Positions 1 through 5,600 of a DNA stretch of 17,018 nt are shown here, one piece after another. Both the position numbers and the translations under genes were made by a program. Each line of letters starts with the position of its first letter. The stretch's first letter is position 1. The notes beneath the pieces were generated by a model. The model saw only the letters and a program-made list of their open reading frames with translations, searched no databases and was not told the DNA's origin. Location: assembly GCA_946631935.1 (NCBI GenBank), contig CAMPAP010000046.1, positions 1 to 17,018 on the forward strand. The letters are read 5' to 3'. This stretch comes from an uncultured Lachnospiraceae bacterium. Its GTDB lineage: Bacteria > Bacillota > Clostridia > Lachnospirales > Lachnospiraceae.

Positions 1-259
1 AATCGATGCAGACAACTCCGATCTCATAATATGTCTTCTTTTCAGGACTCTGTGCAGTCTTTGCACACTCGCTGAAATACTTTTTGGCATCCGCCATATC
101 CTTAACATTATAGTTGGTTCCCGAAAGATCAAAACTCAGACTGTTGGTTGAGGGATCGAATCTTGCCGTTATCTGACCGGATTTATCATCCTCCTGCACA
201 GAACCGGCCATCTCCTTGGAAAGCTCATTTATCAGGCTTTTTTTCAAATCATAATCCAT
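1..259 (-). CDS. Unknown protein, N-terminal 86 residues (gene runs off the left edge)
   Basis: An open frame runs from an ATG at 257-259 to the window edge without a stop. It is preceded by a clear Shine-Dalgarno (AAAAAAGGAG, about 7 nt before the ATG). The visible protein begins MDYDLKKSLINELSKEMAGS and continues as a soluble, charged, lysine- and aspartate-rich sequence. It includes the segment FDPSTNSLSFDLSGTNYNVK, which reads like a short beta-hairpin region, followed by a helical ADAKKYFSECAKTAQSPEKK. There is no signal peptide or membrane segment. I do not recognise the family. Tandem Asp/Lys helices of this kind occur in phage-like and secretion-system accessory proteins, but nothing here decides the matter. 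A possible promoter lies 70-80 nt upstream. Confidence 0.75.
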   Translation of the reverse strand, partial: MDYDLKKSLINELSKEMAGSVQEDDKSGQITARFDPSTNSLSFDLSGTNYNVKDMADAKKYFSECAKTAQSPEKKTYYEIGVVCID

Positions 260-331
260 TCAAAAACTCCTTTTTTATCCGGTTTCCATGATCTTTCATA
301 AAAACACATATAATGACAATCTACAAATCTG

Positions 332-337
332 ATTATA
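332..337 (-). promoter_or_regulatory. Candidate -10 box for the left-edge gene
   Basis: TATAAT on the minus strand, directly preceded by TG, lies about 73 nt before the start codon at 259. The -35 region at normal spacing is weak (TGTAAA or CTGTAA). It is the best promoter-like site in the 143-nt gap between the left-edge gene and the AAA+ gene. Confidence 0.4.
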
Positions 338-402
338 CATTTTCGAAAACCTTTTTACAGTAAGCCAAATCTTAAATTTTTATATATAAAAAATAAAATA
401 AG

Positions 403-1482
403 TCATGCAAAGCCTATTACAGGCTTTGCACGCTTTTTTGTCCCTACGGAGGGAACTGTAACATTTATATCCGAAGGTCTTAATATAAAGTCATTTTTTA
501 TATCGGATGAATCCGAAGAGTAGACTCTTAAAGCATAATCAAGGATCGCGCTTTCGATAAGATTTCTGCAAAAGCGGCCGTTTCCGTTCTCTGAATCTCC
601 CGAAGCCTCTCTGCAAAGTTCAAGCACCTTAGGCTTTGCTTCATCACTGAGAACAAATCCTTTCTTTTCGGCATCGCATTCGGCGATCCTGACCATTTCC
701 TCCGGCGAATAATCACTGAAGCTTATTTTAAAGGGAACTCTGGATCTGAGACCGGGGTTGCGCCTGAAGAACTCTTCCATCCTGTCCGGGTACCCGGCCA
801 TCACCACGATGGTATCGGATCTGTTATTCTCCATTTCCTGAACAATGGTATTGATGGCTTCATCCCCGTATCCGCCCTTCCAGTACTCACACAAAGAATA
901 TGCTTCGTCAATGAAAAGAAGCTTTCCCTTGGCCCTTCTGAAGACTTCTTTGACTTTTTCTGCCGTATGTCCCGAATACTGTCCCACAAGGTCGCCCCTT
1001 CCCACTTCAACTATGGATCCGTTAGTCAGAATTCCGATATTAGCAAGGATCCCTGCCAAAAGCCTTGCAACGGTTGTTTTGGCAGTTCCCGGATTTCCCA
1101 CAAATGCCATATTAAGAGACATGGATGTCTGGCTTTGCATCCTGGGAGACATATCTTTTCTCAGTCTGGCATAGCTTTCTATCCTCCTTATCTGGACTTT
1201 GACATCTTCAAGACCGATAAGACGGTCAAGTTCATAACGGTGATCCGTCCTGTCCTCAGGTTCCCTGCTCTTAAGCATTACGTACTCATAAAGCGCATCC
1301 TTTATCTCCATATAGCTTTTTCTGCCGAGATTCCTGACATGCATAAGCTTATCGTCCCCACATTCCAAAAGCTCACCCACTGTATCAAAGCCGGCTCTCT
1401 TCAGACAGTTATATGTCCTTACAGACAATTCAAGTTCTTCAATGGAAACACTGTAGATCTTATCATTTAAATCTTTTCTCAT
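403..1482 (-). CDS. AAA+ ATPase of CbxX/CfxQ (SpoVK-like) type with N-terminal RNA polymerase alpha-CTD-like domain
   Basis: The protein has 359 residues. The ATG at 1482 was chosen because AAGGAAGG lies 8 nt upstream; the frame is open further upstream but shows no ribosome site there. Residues about 10-68 match the C-terminal domain of RNA polymerase alpha (ELELSVRTYNCLKRAG ... VRNLGRKSYMEI). Residues about 85-350 form an AAA+ module of the CbxX/CfxQ family. It has Walker A GNPGTAKT at 129-136 (Ala in place of the last Gly), Walker B LLFIDEA with D192/E193, a sensor-1 region near IVVMAGYPD (225-233), Arg-finger candidates R246 and R248 in NPGLRSRVPF, and sensor-2 candidates R303/R306. CbxX-type ATPases are hexameric remodelers, for example rubisco activase CbbX and SpoVK. 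The alpha-CTD normally binds UP-element DNA and activators. The fusion therefore suggests an ATPase that is recruited to DNA or to transcription complexes; its substrate is unknown. There is no signal peptide, so it is cytoplasmic. Confidence 0.9.
   Translation of the reverse strand: MRKDLNDKIYSVSIEELELSVRTYNCLKRAGFDTVGELLECGDDKLMHVRNLGRKSYMEIKDALYEYVMLKSREPEDRTDHRYELDRLIGLEDVKVQIRRIESYARLRKDMSPRMQSQTSMSLNMAFVGNPGTAKTTVARLLAGILANIGILTNGSIVEVGRGDLVGQYSGHTAEKVKEVFRRAKGKLLFIDEAYSLCEYWKGGYGDEAINTIVQEMENNRSDTIVVMAGYPDRMEEFFRRNPGLRSRVPFKISFSDYSPEEMVRIAECDAEKKGFVLSDEAKPKVLELCREASGDSENGNGRFCRNLIESAILDYALRVYSSDSSDIKNDFILRPSDINVTVPSVGTKKRAKPVIGFA
406..430 (-). terminator. Hairpin overlapping the 3' end of the AAA+ gene
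   Basis: A perfect 10-bp inverted repeat (TGCAAAGCCT / AGGCTTTGCA) with a 5-nt loop covers the last eight codons of the AAA+ gene and ends immediately before its TGA stop (403-405). On the minus strand it is followed by a T-rich but interrupted tract (TGACTTATTTTATTTTTT). On the plus strand it is followed by CGCTTTTTT, so it could also stop transcription in that direction. No plus-strand gene ends here, so the minus-strand role is preferred. Confidence 0.55.
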
Positions 1483-1671
1483 AAGCTGTACCTTCCTTTC
1501 GATGGTGTTCATGGTTTGACATGTTTTCAAAAACTTCCCATACTCCCTTTTACCCTTGGCACGCTCGCCGCATGTGCGGTTCATGGCAGTGCTTCTTTTT
1601 AGTCCGGGCCGGTTTTTTTCCGGAGGAAACAGGTATAAAATTGTCAAGGAACAGTCTCAAGGCACAGCAAA
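1483..1671 (-). promoter_or_regulatory. Upstream region of the AAA+ gene with weak promoter
   Basis: This is the gene-free stretch before the AAA+ start. The best promoter-like pair on the minus strand is TTGAGA (1655-1660), a 17-nt spacer and TATACC (1632-1637); the -10 is poor. It would give a leader of about 140 nt. That leader contains a small CCGG-A7-CCGG hairpin (1609-1623) and a CCGCA/TGCGG hairpin (1568-1579) flanked by GCAC/GTGC. No known riboswitch class is recognisable. The open frame through this stretch lacks a ribosome site and is probably not translated. Confidence 0.3.
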
Positions 1672-1763
1672 AAAGCTGATGCTCTGACGAAAAAACAAAT
1701 GGTCAAAACGGGCACAGATATAGCGCCTAACCATTTGCATCAATTCGTCAAAGCATCAGCTTT
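1669..1763 (-). ncRNA. Large hairpin with T-tract: candidate small RNA or terminator of the LysR gene
   Basis: The minus strand folds into three stacked stems. 1744-1763 pairs with 1672-1691 (20 bp). After an internal loop, 1728-1737 pairs with 1696-1705 (10 bp), and 1723-1727 pairs with 1711-1715 (5 bp) around a 7-nt loop. The three imperfect positions (1684/1751, 1704/1729, 1714/1724) are all G-U on the minus strand and A-C mismatches on the plus strand, so the RNA is read from the minus strand. The stem ends in TTTTTT (1669-1674), as in intrinsic terminators. It lies 104 nt beyond the LysR stop. A promoter-like TTGACG (1817-1822), 18-nt spacer, TAAAGT (1793-1798) lies just upstream, so an independent RNA of about 115 nt is possible. 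I do not recognise an RNA family. Confidence 0.5.
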
Positions 1764-1792
1764 CAGACGTTTACTTTTTAAATTGTGTGATT

Positions 1793-1822
1793 ACTTTATC
1801 ATATGCCAATAAAGTACGTCAA
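1793..1822 (-). promoter_or_regulatory. Possible promoter for the hairpin RNA
   Basis: On the minus strand TTGACG (1817-1822) and TAAAGT (1793-1798) are separated by 18 nt. The -35 matches the consensus at 5 of 6 positions and the -10 at 4 of 6. Transcription would start near 1786, about 23 nt before the first paired base of the hairpin. The site lies between the LysR stop and the hairpin. Confidence 0.3.
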
Positions 1823-1866
1823 CCCCCTCTTCACAGTAATCTGCGCATAATAAAAAACGTATCAAT

Positions 1867-2772
1867 TCAGATCTCTTTGAATTTAAGCAGCTCTTCAATA
1901 TATGCTTTTCCGTATTTTGAAAGAGTGCTTCCTTTCCTTGTGATATAACCGATGGTAAGCGGATCTTCTTCCTTAAGCTTGATGGAAACAAGTCCCTGGA
2001 GAATGGCATCATTTTCCGCAAGCATTCCCGATCCTATGGAATAACCGTTAAGACCTGCTATGAGTTCCATTGTGGTCGCCCTGTCATCCGACTTGATCAG
2101 TTTATTGAAATCGTAATCGGACATTGCTTCTTCCGTCAGATAAAAATTGCTGTCATCCGACTGGTCAAAGACCATGCACGGATAATCCTGAAGATCGGAA
2201 AGAGATACTTTTTTCTTTTTTGAAAGAGGATGTCCCTTCCATACATAGGCATAGGTATCCCTTATCATAAGAGGCTCAAAGACAAGCTGATATTCCTTTA
2301 AAAGCTTTTTTATCACCTTCTCGTTGCTGCCGGAATGTGATATTATGCCAACCTCGCTTCTTAAATCCCTTACGTGAGTCAGCACCTCTCCCGTCTTTGT
2401 CTCGTGAATGGAAAAAACATATTTTTCCGTATCAAACTGTTTTATGCAATTTGAAAATGAACGAATGGCAAAATTGAAATGCTGTGTTGAAACGGAAAAG
2501 GTTTCCTTATCCTTGCCCTCTGTAAGATAGCGCTCTTCAAGTATCTCATACTGTCCCAGTACCTTTTTTACATAGGTCAGAAACTCCCTTCCTTCATCCG
2601 TCAGGATTATTCCTTTGTTAGATCTTTCGAATATGATTATTCCCAGCTCCGTTTCAAGCTCCATGATACTGCTTGAAAGAGCAGGCTGGGAAATATAGAG
2701 TTTGGTCGCAGCTTCACGCATTGAAGATGAATTGGCAACCGTAAGAACGTACTTCATCTGATTTATGTTCAC
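1867..2772 (-). CDS. LysR-type transcriptional regulator
   Basis: The protein has 301 residues, the usual size for the family, and starts at GTG with GGGAGG 8 nt upstream. Residues 1-60 are the winged helix-turn-helix (MNINQMKYVLTVANSSSMRE, then AATKLYISQPALSSSIMELE), with the typical LysR recognition helix SQPALSSSI and the wing ending at ERSNKGIILTDEG. Residues about 90-295 form the periplasmic-binding-protein-like effector domain; FSVSTQHFNFAIRSF begins its first strand. LysR proteins bind as tetramers and respond to a small metabolite. The effector cannot be read from this sequence. The gene lies 59 nt downstream of the 73-aa gene on the same strand, with a shared promoter likely. Classic LysR targets are divergent neighbours, so the divergent feoAB or the small gene upstream are candidate targets, but I see no clear T-N11-A site that settles this. 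Confidence 0.95.
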   Translation of the reverse strand: MNINQMKYVLTVANSSSMREAATKLYISQPALSSSIMELETELGIIIFERSNKGIILTDEGREFLTYVKKVLGQYEILEERYLTEGKDKETFSVSTQHFNFAIRSFSNCIKQFDTEKYVFSIHETKTGEVLTHVRDLRSEVGIISHSGSNEKVIKKLLKEYQLVFEPLMIRDTYAYVWKGHPLSKKKKVSLSDLQDYPCMVFDQSDDSNFYLTEEAMSDYDFNKLIKSDDRATTMELIAGLNGYSIGSGMLAENDAILQGLVSIKLKEEDPLTIGYITRKGSTLSKYGKAYIEELLKFKEI

Positions 2773-2831
2773 TGTATAAACCTCCCGTTACGGATATGTA
2801 TAAGGCTTTGGACTTTAAATTGGTAAAACTG

Positions 2832-3053
2832 TCAGTAGATCTTTTCGGGACTCTGCTCTATCCCGTACAGCTCCATAAAGCTTTTCAGATCCGAATCATT
2901 TTTTATCAGCATGATATCCTCAAAGGCACCTGTATGGATATCAAGAAAACCGGCAACCTTTTCCCCCGTGCATATGCTTGACCTGATGACAGGCTTTACT
3001 TTTTCTTTATCATATGTTTTCGGAGTTTTTTTCTTTTTGAACATCATCCGCAT
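2832..3053 (-). CDS. Conserved small Firmicutes protein of unknown function (73 aa)
   Basis: A 73-residue soluble protein: a lysine-rich start (MRMMFKKKKTPKTYDKEKVK) followed by PVIRSSICTGEKVAGFLDIH, then TGAFEDIMLIKNDSDLKSFM and a short tail. From memory, short proteins with the pattern ICtGE-VAGF-d--TGkFEe-mLI are widespread in Clostridia and are sometimes labelled aspartate dehydrogenase, which I believe is a misannotation because they are far too short. The start at 3053 has AAAAAAGGAC about 5 nt upstream; two further in-frame ATGs (codons 3 and 4) have poorer spacing. A TG-extended -10 box sits just upstream. It is the first gene of a probable two-gene unit with the LysR gene. Its function is unknown. 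A single conserved Cys in SSICTGE is the only notable reactive residue. Confidence 0.85.
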   Translation of the reverse strand: MRMMFKKKKTPKTYDKEKVKPVIRSSICTGEKVAGFLDIHTGAFEDIMLIKNDSDLKSFMELYGIEQSPEKIY

Positions 3054-3076
3054 CTTTGTCCTTTTTTGCCCTATAG

Positions 3077-3085
3077 ATTATACCA
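3077..3085 (-). promoter_or_regulatory. Extended -10 promoter for the 73-aa/LysR unit
   Basis: TGGTATAAT on the minus strand, a consensus -10 with the TG extension, lies 24 nt before the start codon at 3053. No convincing -35 is present at 17 nt, which is common for extended -10 promoters. The predicted leader is only about 17 nt and contains little more than the ribosome site. Confidence 0.6.
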
Positions 3086-3133
3086 CGGCATCCGTCATAT
3101 CCCTTTTTTTTACAAAAAAAATTTCGCGCCAAT

Positions 3134-3162
3134 TTGACAAAAAACAGGCAAAAGTATATATT
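3134..3162 (+). promoter_or_regulatory. Sigma-A promoter of feoAB
   Basis: TTGACA (3134-3139), a 17-nt spacer and TATATT (3157-3162): the -35 is perfect and the -10 matches at 5 of 6 positions. The start site would be near 3169, giving a leader of about 45 nt before the ATG at 3214. The leader contains the palindrome annotated separately and the ribosome site AAAGGAAG, 8 nt from the ATG. Confidence 0.8.
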
Positions 3163-3175
3163 AAATCCTGAATTT

Positions 3176-3191
3176 GTTAGCCATGCCTAAC
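3176..3191 (+). promoter_or_regulatory. Near-palindromic operator candidate (DtxR-family-like) in the feoAB leader
   Basis: GTTAGCCATGCCTAAC is a 16-bp palindrome with only the pair at positions 6/11 broken. It sits 13 nt beyond the -10 box, at about +7 to +22. The arms GTTAG...CTAAC resemble half-sites of DtxR/IdeR-type metal-dependent repressors (DtxR consensus core TTAGGTTAG/CTAACCTAA). A bound repressor at this position would block initiation. Iron-dependent repression of feo genes is well established in other bacteria; which regulator binds here is inference. Confidence 0.5.
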
Positions 3192-3213
3192 ATGATGAAA
3201 GGAAGATTTTCTC

Positions 3214-5589
3214 ATGACTCTGGGAGATGTAGAGATAGGAAAAACGGCAGTGATCGAAACCGTAGGAGGTGACGGGGCTTTAAGGCAGCACTTCCTTGAT
3301 ATGGGAATGATCCCGGGAGCTTATGTCACTGTTGTAAAATACGCGCCCATGGGTGATCCCGTGGAACTGATGATCCACGGATATGAGCTCACTCTGAGAA
3401 TAGCAGATGCCAAAAAAATAGGCGTACGGGCTCTTACAGAAAGCGAAAATGAAAGCCGCGACAGGACTTTAAACAGTAAAGACTCAGACAGTAAAGAAAA
3501 AAATTCCGTAACCAAAAACTTCAAAAAGACTCTTCACCCGGGCCTTGGAGAGATCGGAAGATCCCACCCTGAAGTTAATGCAGAGCCCCTTCCCGATAAA
3601 ACACTCCTGACATTTGCACTTGTCGGAAACCAGAACTGCGGAAAGACCACCCTCTTCAACCAACTCACTGGTGCAAACCAGCATGTGGGTAATTTCCCCG
3701 GAGTTACTATAGACAGAAAGGACGGTGCCATTAAAGGGCATCCGGACACCCTTGTTACCGACCTTCCGGGTATCTATTCAATGTCTCCGTACAGTAATGA
3801 GGAGATAGTCTCCAGAAATTTTGTACTCAACGAAAAACCAAAAGCCATCATCAACATAGTGGATGCCACCAACATCGAAAGAAATCTGTATCTTACCATG
3901 CAGCTTCTTGAACTGAACATCCCCATGGTTCTTGCCCTTAATATGATGGACGAGCTTTATTCAAACGGTGGGACCATAGATATAAACCGTATGGAAGAAA
4001 TGCTCGGAGTTCCGGTGGTTCCCATCTCAGCCGCCAAAAACTTCGGTATAGACGAACTTATTGATCACGCAATCCATGTGGCACACTACCGTGAGACTCC
4101 CCTTCGTCAGGATTTCTGCGATGAGAATGAAAACGGAGGATCCGTGCACAGATGCCTTCATTCCACACGTCATCTTATCGAGGATCATGCAAAAAAAGCA
4201 CAGATCCCGCTTTTTTTTGCAGCAAGCAAGCTTATAGAAGGCGATCCTCTTATAGCAAAAGCATTGGATCTTGATGATAACGAGCTTGAAACCATAGAGC
4301 ATATCTCCATCCAGCTTGAAAACGAGCGTGGCCTTGACAGATCTGCATCCATTGCAGAGATGCGCTACTCTTACATCTTCAGGGTCTGTGATGAATGCGT
4401 AAAGAAACCCAATAAAAGCAAAGAAAGCTTAAGAAGCGAAAAGATCGACAGGATACTTACTGGAAAATGGACTGCCATCCCGCTTTTTGTGCTGATCATG
4501 GCACTGGTTTTTATACTGACATTCGATGTGATAGGAGGAAATCTTCAAAAAATACTTGAATCGGGTATAGATCTTCTGTCCGGTGTAACGGATAAAGCCA
4601 TGACCTCCGCAAATGTAAATTTAGTGCTTCACGACCTTATCATAGACGGGATATTTGCGGGAGTAGGAAGCGTTGTCAGTTTTCTTCCCATAATAGTCAC
4701 ACTCTTCTTTTTCCTTTCTCTTCTTGAAGACAGCGGCTACATTGCAAGAGTTGCATTTTTCATGGATAAGCTCTTAAGGAAGATCGGGCTTTCAGGCAGA
4801 AGCATCGTACCTCTTCTGATAGGTTTCGGATGCACAGTGCCTGCCGTTATGTCCACCAGAACCCTTCCCAGTGAGCGTGACAGAAAAATGACCGTACTCC
4901 TCACTCCTTTCATGAGCTGTACAGCCAAGCTTCCCATATATGCATTTTTCGTGGATGCATTCTTCTACAGATATAAAGCTCTTGTCATGACAGGTCTTTA
5001 TTTTCTCGGCATCATTACAGGTATCATAGTCGCTCTCATACAGAGAAAGACCATATTTAAAGGAGAAGCAGTTCCTTTTGTAATGGAGCTGCCCAATTAC
5101 AGACTTCCGGGAGCAAAAAACGTGTGTATGCTTCTTTGGGAAAAGGCAAAGGATTTTCTCCAAAAAGCATTCACCATAATATTCATGGCAACAATTGTGA
5201 TCTGGCTTCTTCAGAGTTTTGACATACGTTTTAATCTTGTAACCGATCAGTCAGAAAGCATACTTGCTATGATCGCAGGAGCCCTGACGCCTGTCATGAA
5301 GCCTGTGGGACTCGGAGACTGGAGAATATGCACATCCCTGATCAGCGGTTTTATAGCAAAAGAAAGCGTGGTATCCACACTTGAGATATTATTTGAACAA
5401 AATGTATCGGGAATGATGACCCGGGACACTGCAATGACCATCCTGGTATTTTCTCTTCTCTACACTCCCTGCATTGCCGCAGTTGCATCAATCAAAAGAG
5501 AGCTTGGAAAAAAATGGGCTGTCCTGGTAGTTGCATGGCAATGTCTCATCGCCTGGATCGCAGCTTTTATAACACATTTCATCCTTTAA
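3214..5589 (+). CDS. feoB: Fused FeoA-FeoB ferrous iron transporter
   Basis: A 791-residue inner-membrane Fe(II) transporter. Residues 1-75 are an SH3-like FeoA domain (MTLGDVEIGK ... GDGALRQHFLDMGMIPGAYV). A Ser/Lys-rich linker (about 76-130) joins it to FeoB. The G domain carries G1 GNQNCGKT (138-145), G2 T165, G3 DLPG (183-186), G4 NMMD (243-246) and G5 ISAAKN (271-276). A helical guanine-dissociation-inhibitor-like stretch follows to about 415. The membrane part starts at about 416 and contains the gate motif GFGCTVPAV near 537, LTPFMSCTAKLPIY, AKESVVST near 717 and YTPC (750-753), all typical of FeoB. FeoA and FeoB are separate proteins in E. coli; fusions are known in several anaerobes. 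No feoC follows. The next gene is convergent and begins 11 nt beyond the stop. A weak 5-bp hairpin (5603-5620) with TTATTTTTA is the only terminator-like element. Confidence 0.97.
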   Translation: MTLGDVEIGKTAVIETVGGDGALRQHFLDMGMIPGAYVTVVKYAPMGDPVELMIHGYELTLRIADAKKIGVRALTESENESRDRTLNSKDSDSKEKNSVTKNFKKTLHPGLGEIGRSHPEVNAEPLPDKTLLTFALVGNQNCGKTTLFNQLTGANQHVGNFPGVTIDRKDGAIKGHPDTLVTDLPGIYSMSPYSNEEIVSRNFVLNEKPKAIINIVDATNIERNLYLTMQLLELNIPMVLALNMMDELYSNGGTIDINRMEEMLGVPVVPISAAKNFGIDELIDHAIHVAHYRETPLRQDFCDENENGGSVHRCLHSTRHLIEDHAKKAQIPLFFAASKLIEGDPLIAKALDLDDNELETIEHISIQLENERGLDRSASIAEMRYSYIFRVCDECVKKPNKSKESLRSEKIDRILTGKWTAIPLFVLIMALVFILTFDVIGGNLQKILESGIDLLSGVTDKAMTSANVNLVLHDLIIDGIFAGVGSVVSFLPIIVTLFFFLSLLEDSGYIARVAFFMDKLLRKIGLSGRSIVPLLIGFGCTVPAVMSTRTLPSERDRKMTVLLTPFMSCTAKLPIYAFFVDAFFYRYKALVMTGLYFLGIITGIIVALIQRKTIFKGEAVPFVMELPNYRLPGAKNVCMLLWEKAKDFLQKAFTIIFMATIVIWLLQSFDIRFNLVTDQSESILAMIAGALTPVMKPVGLGDWRICTSLISGFIAKESVVSTLEILFEQNVSGMMTRDTAMTILVFSLLYTPCIAAVASIKRELGKKWAVLVVAWQCLIAWIAAFITHFIL

Positions 5590-5600
5590 AAACATTTCCT

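Noticed and set aside
967..1470. 167-aa plus-strand open frame opposite the AAA+ gene
   Set aside because: It is antisense to a gene with clear conserved motifs and has no ribosome site or recognisable protein pattern.
1551..1600. Stem-like stretch CCGCATGTGCGG, considered as a group II intron domain V
   Set aside because: It lacks the domain V bulge and length, and no reverse transcriptase or intron boundaries are present.
1483..1647. 55-residue upstream extension of the AAA+ gene
   Set aside because: It would start at TTG or at ATGs without a Shine-Dalgarno. The alpha-CTD homology begins only after the SD-supported ATG at 1482.
1724..1731. GCCTAAC/GTTAGGC, resembling an integron attC core
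   Set aside because: It sits near the apex of the hairpin, whereas attC core sites lie at its ends, and no partner RYYYAAC or GTTRRRY exists at the right distance. No integrase gene is present.
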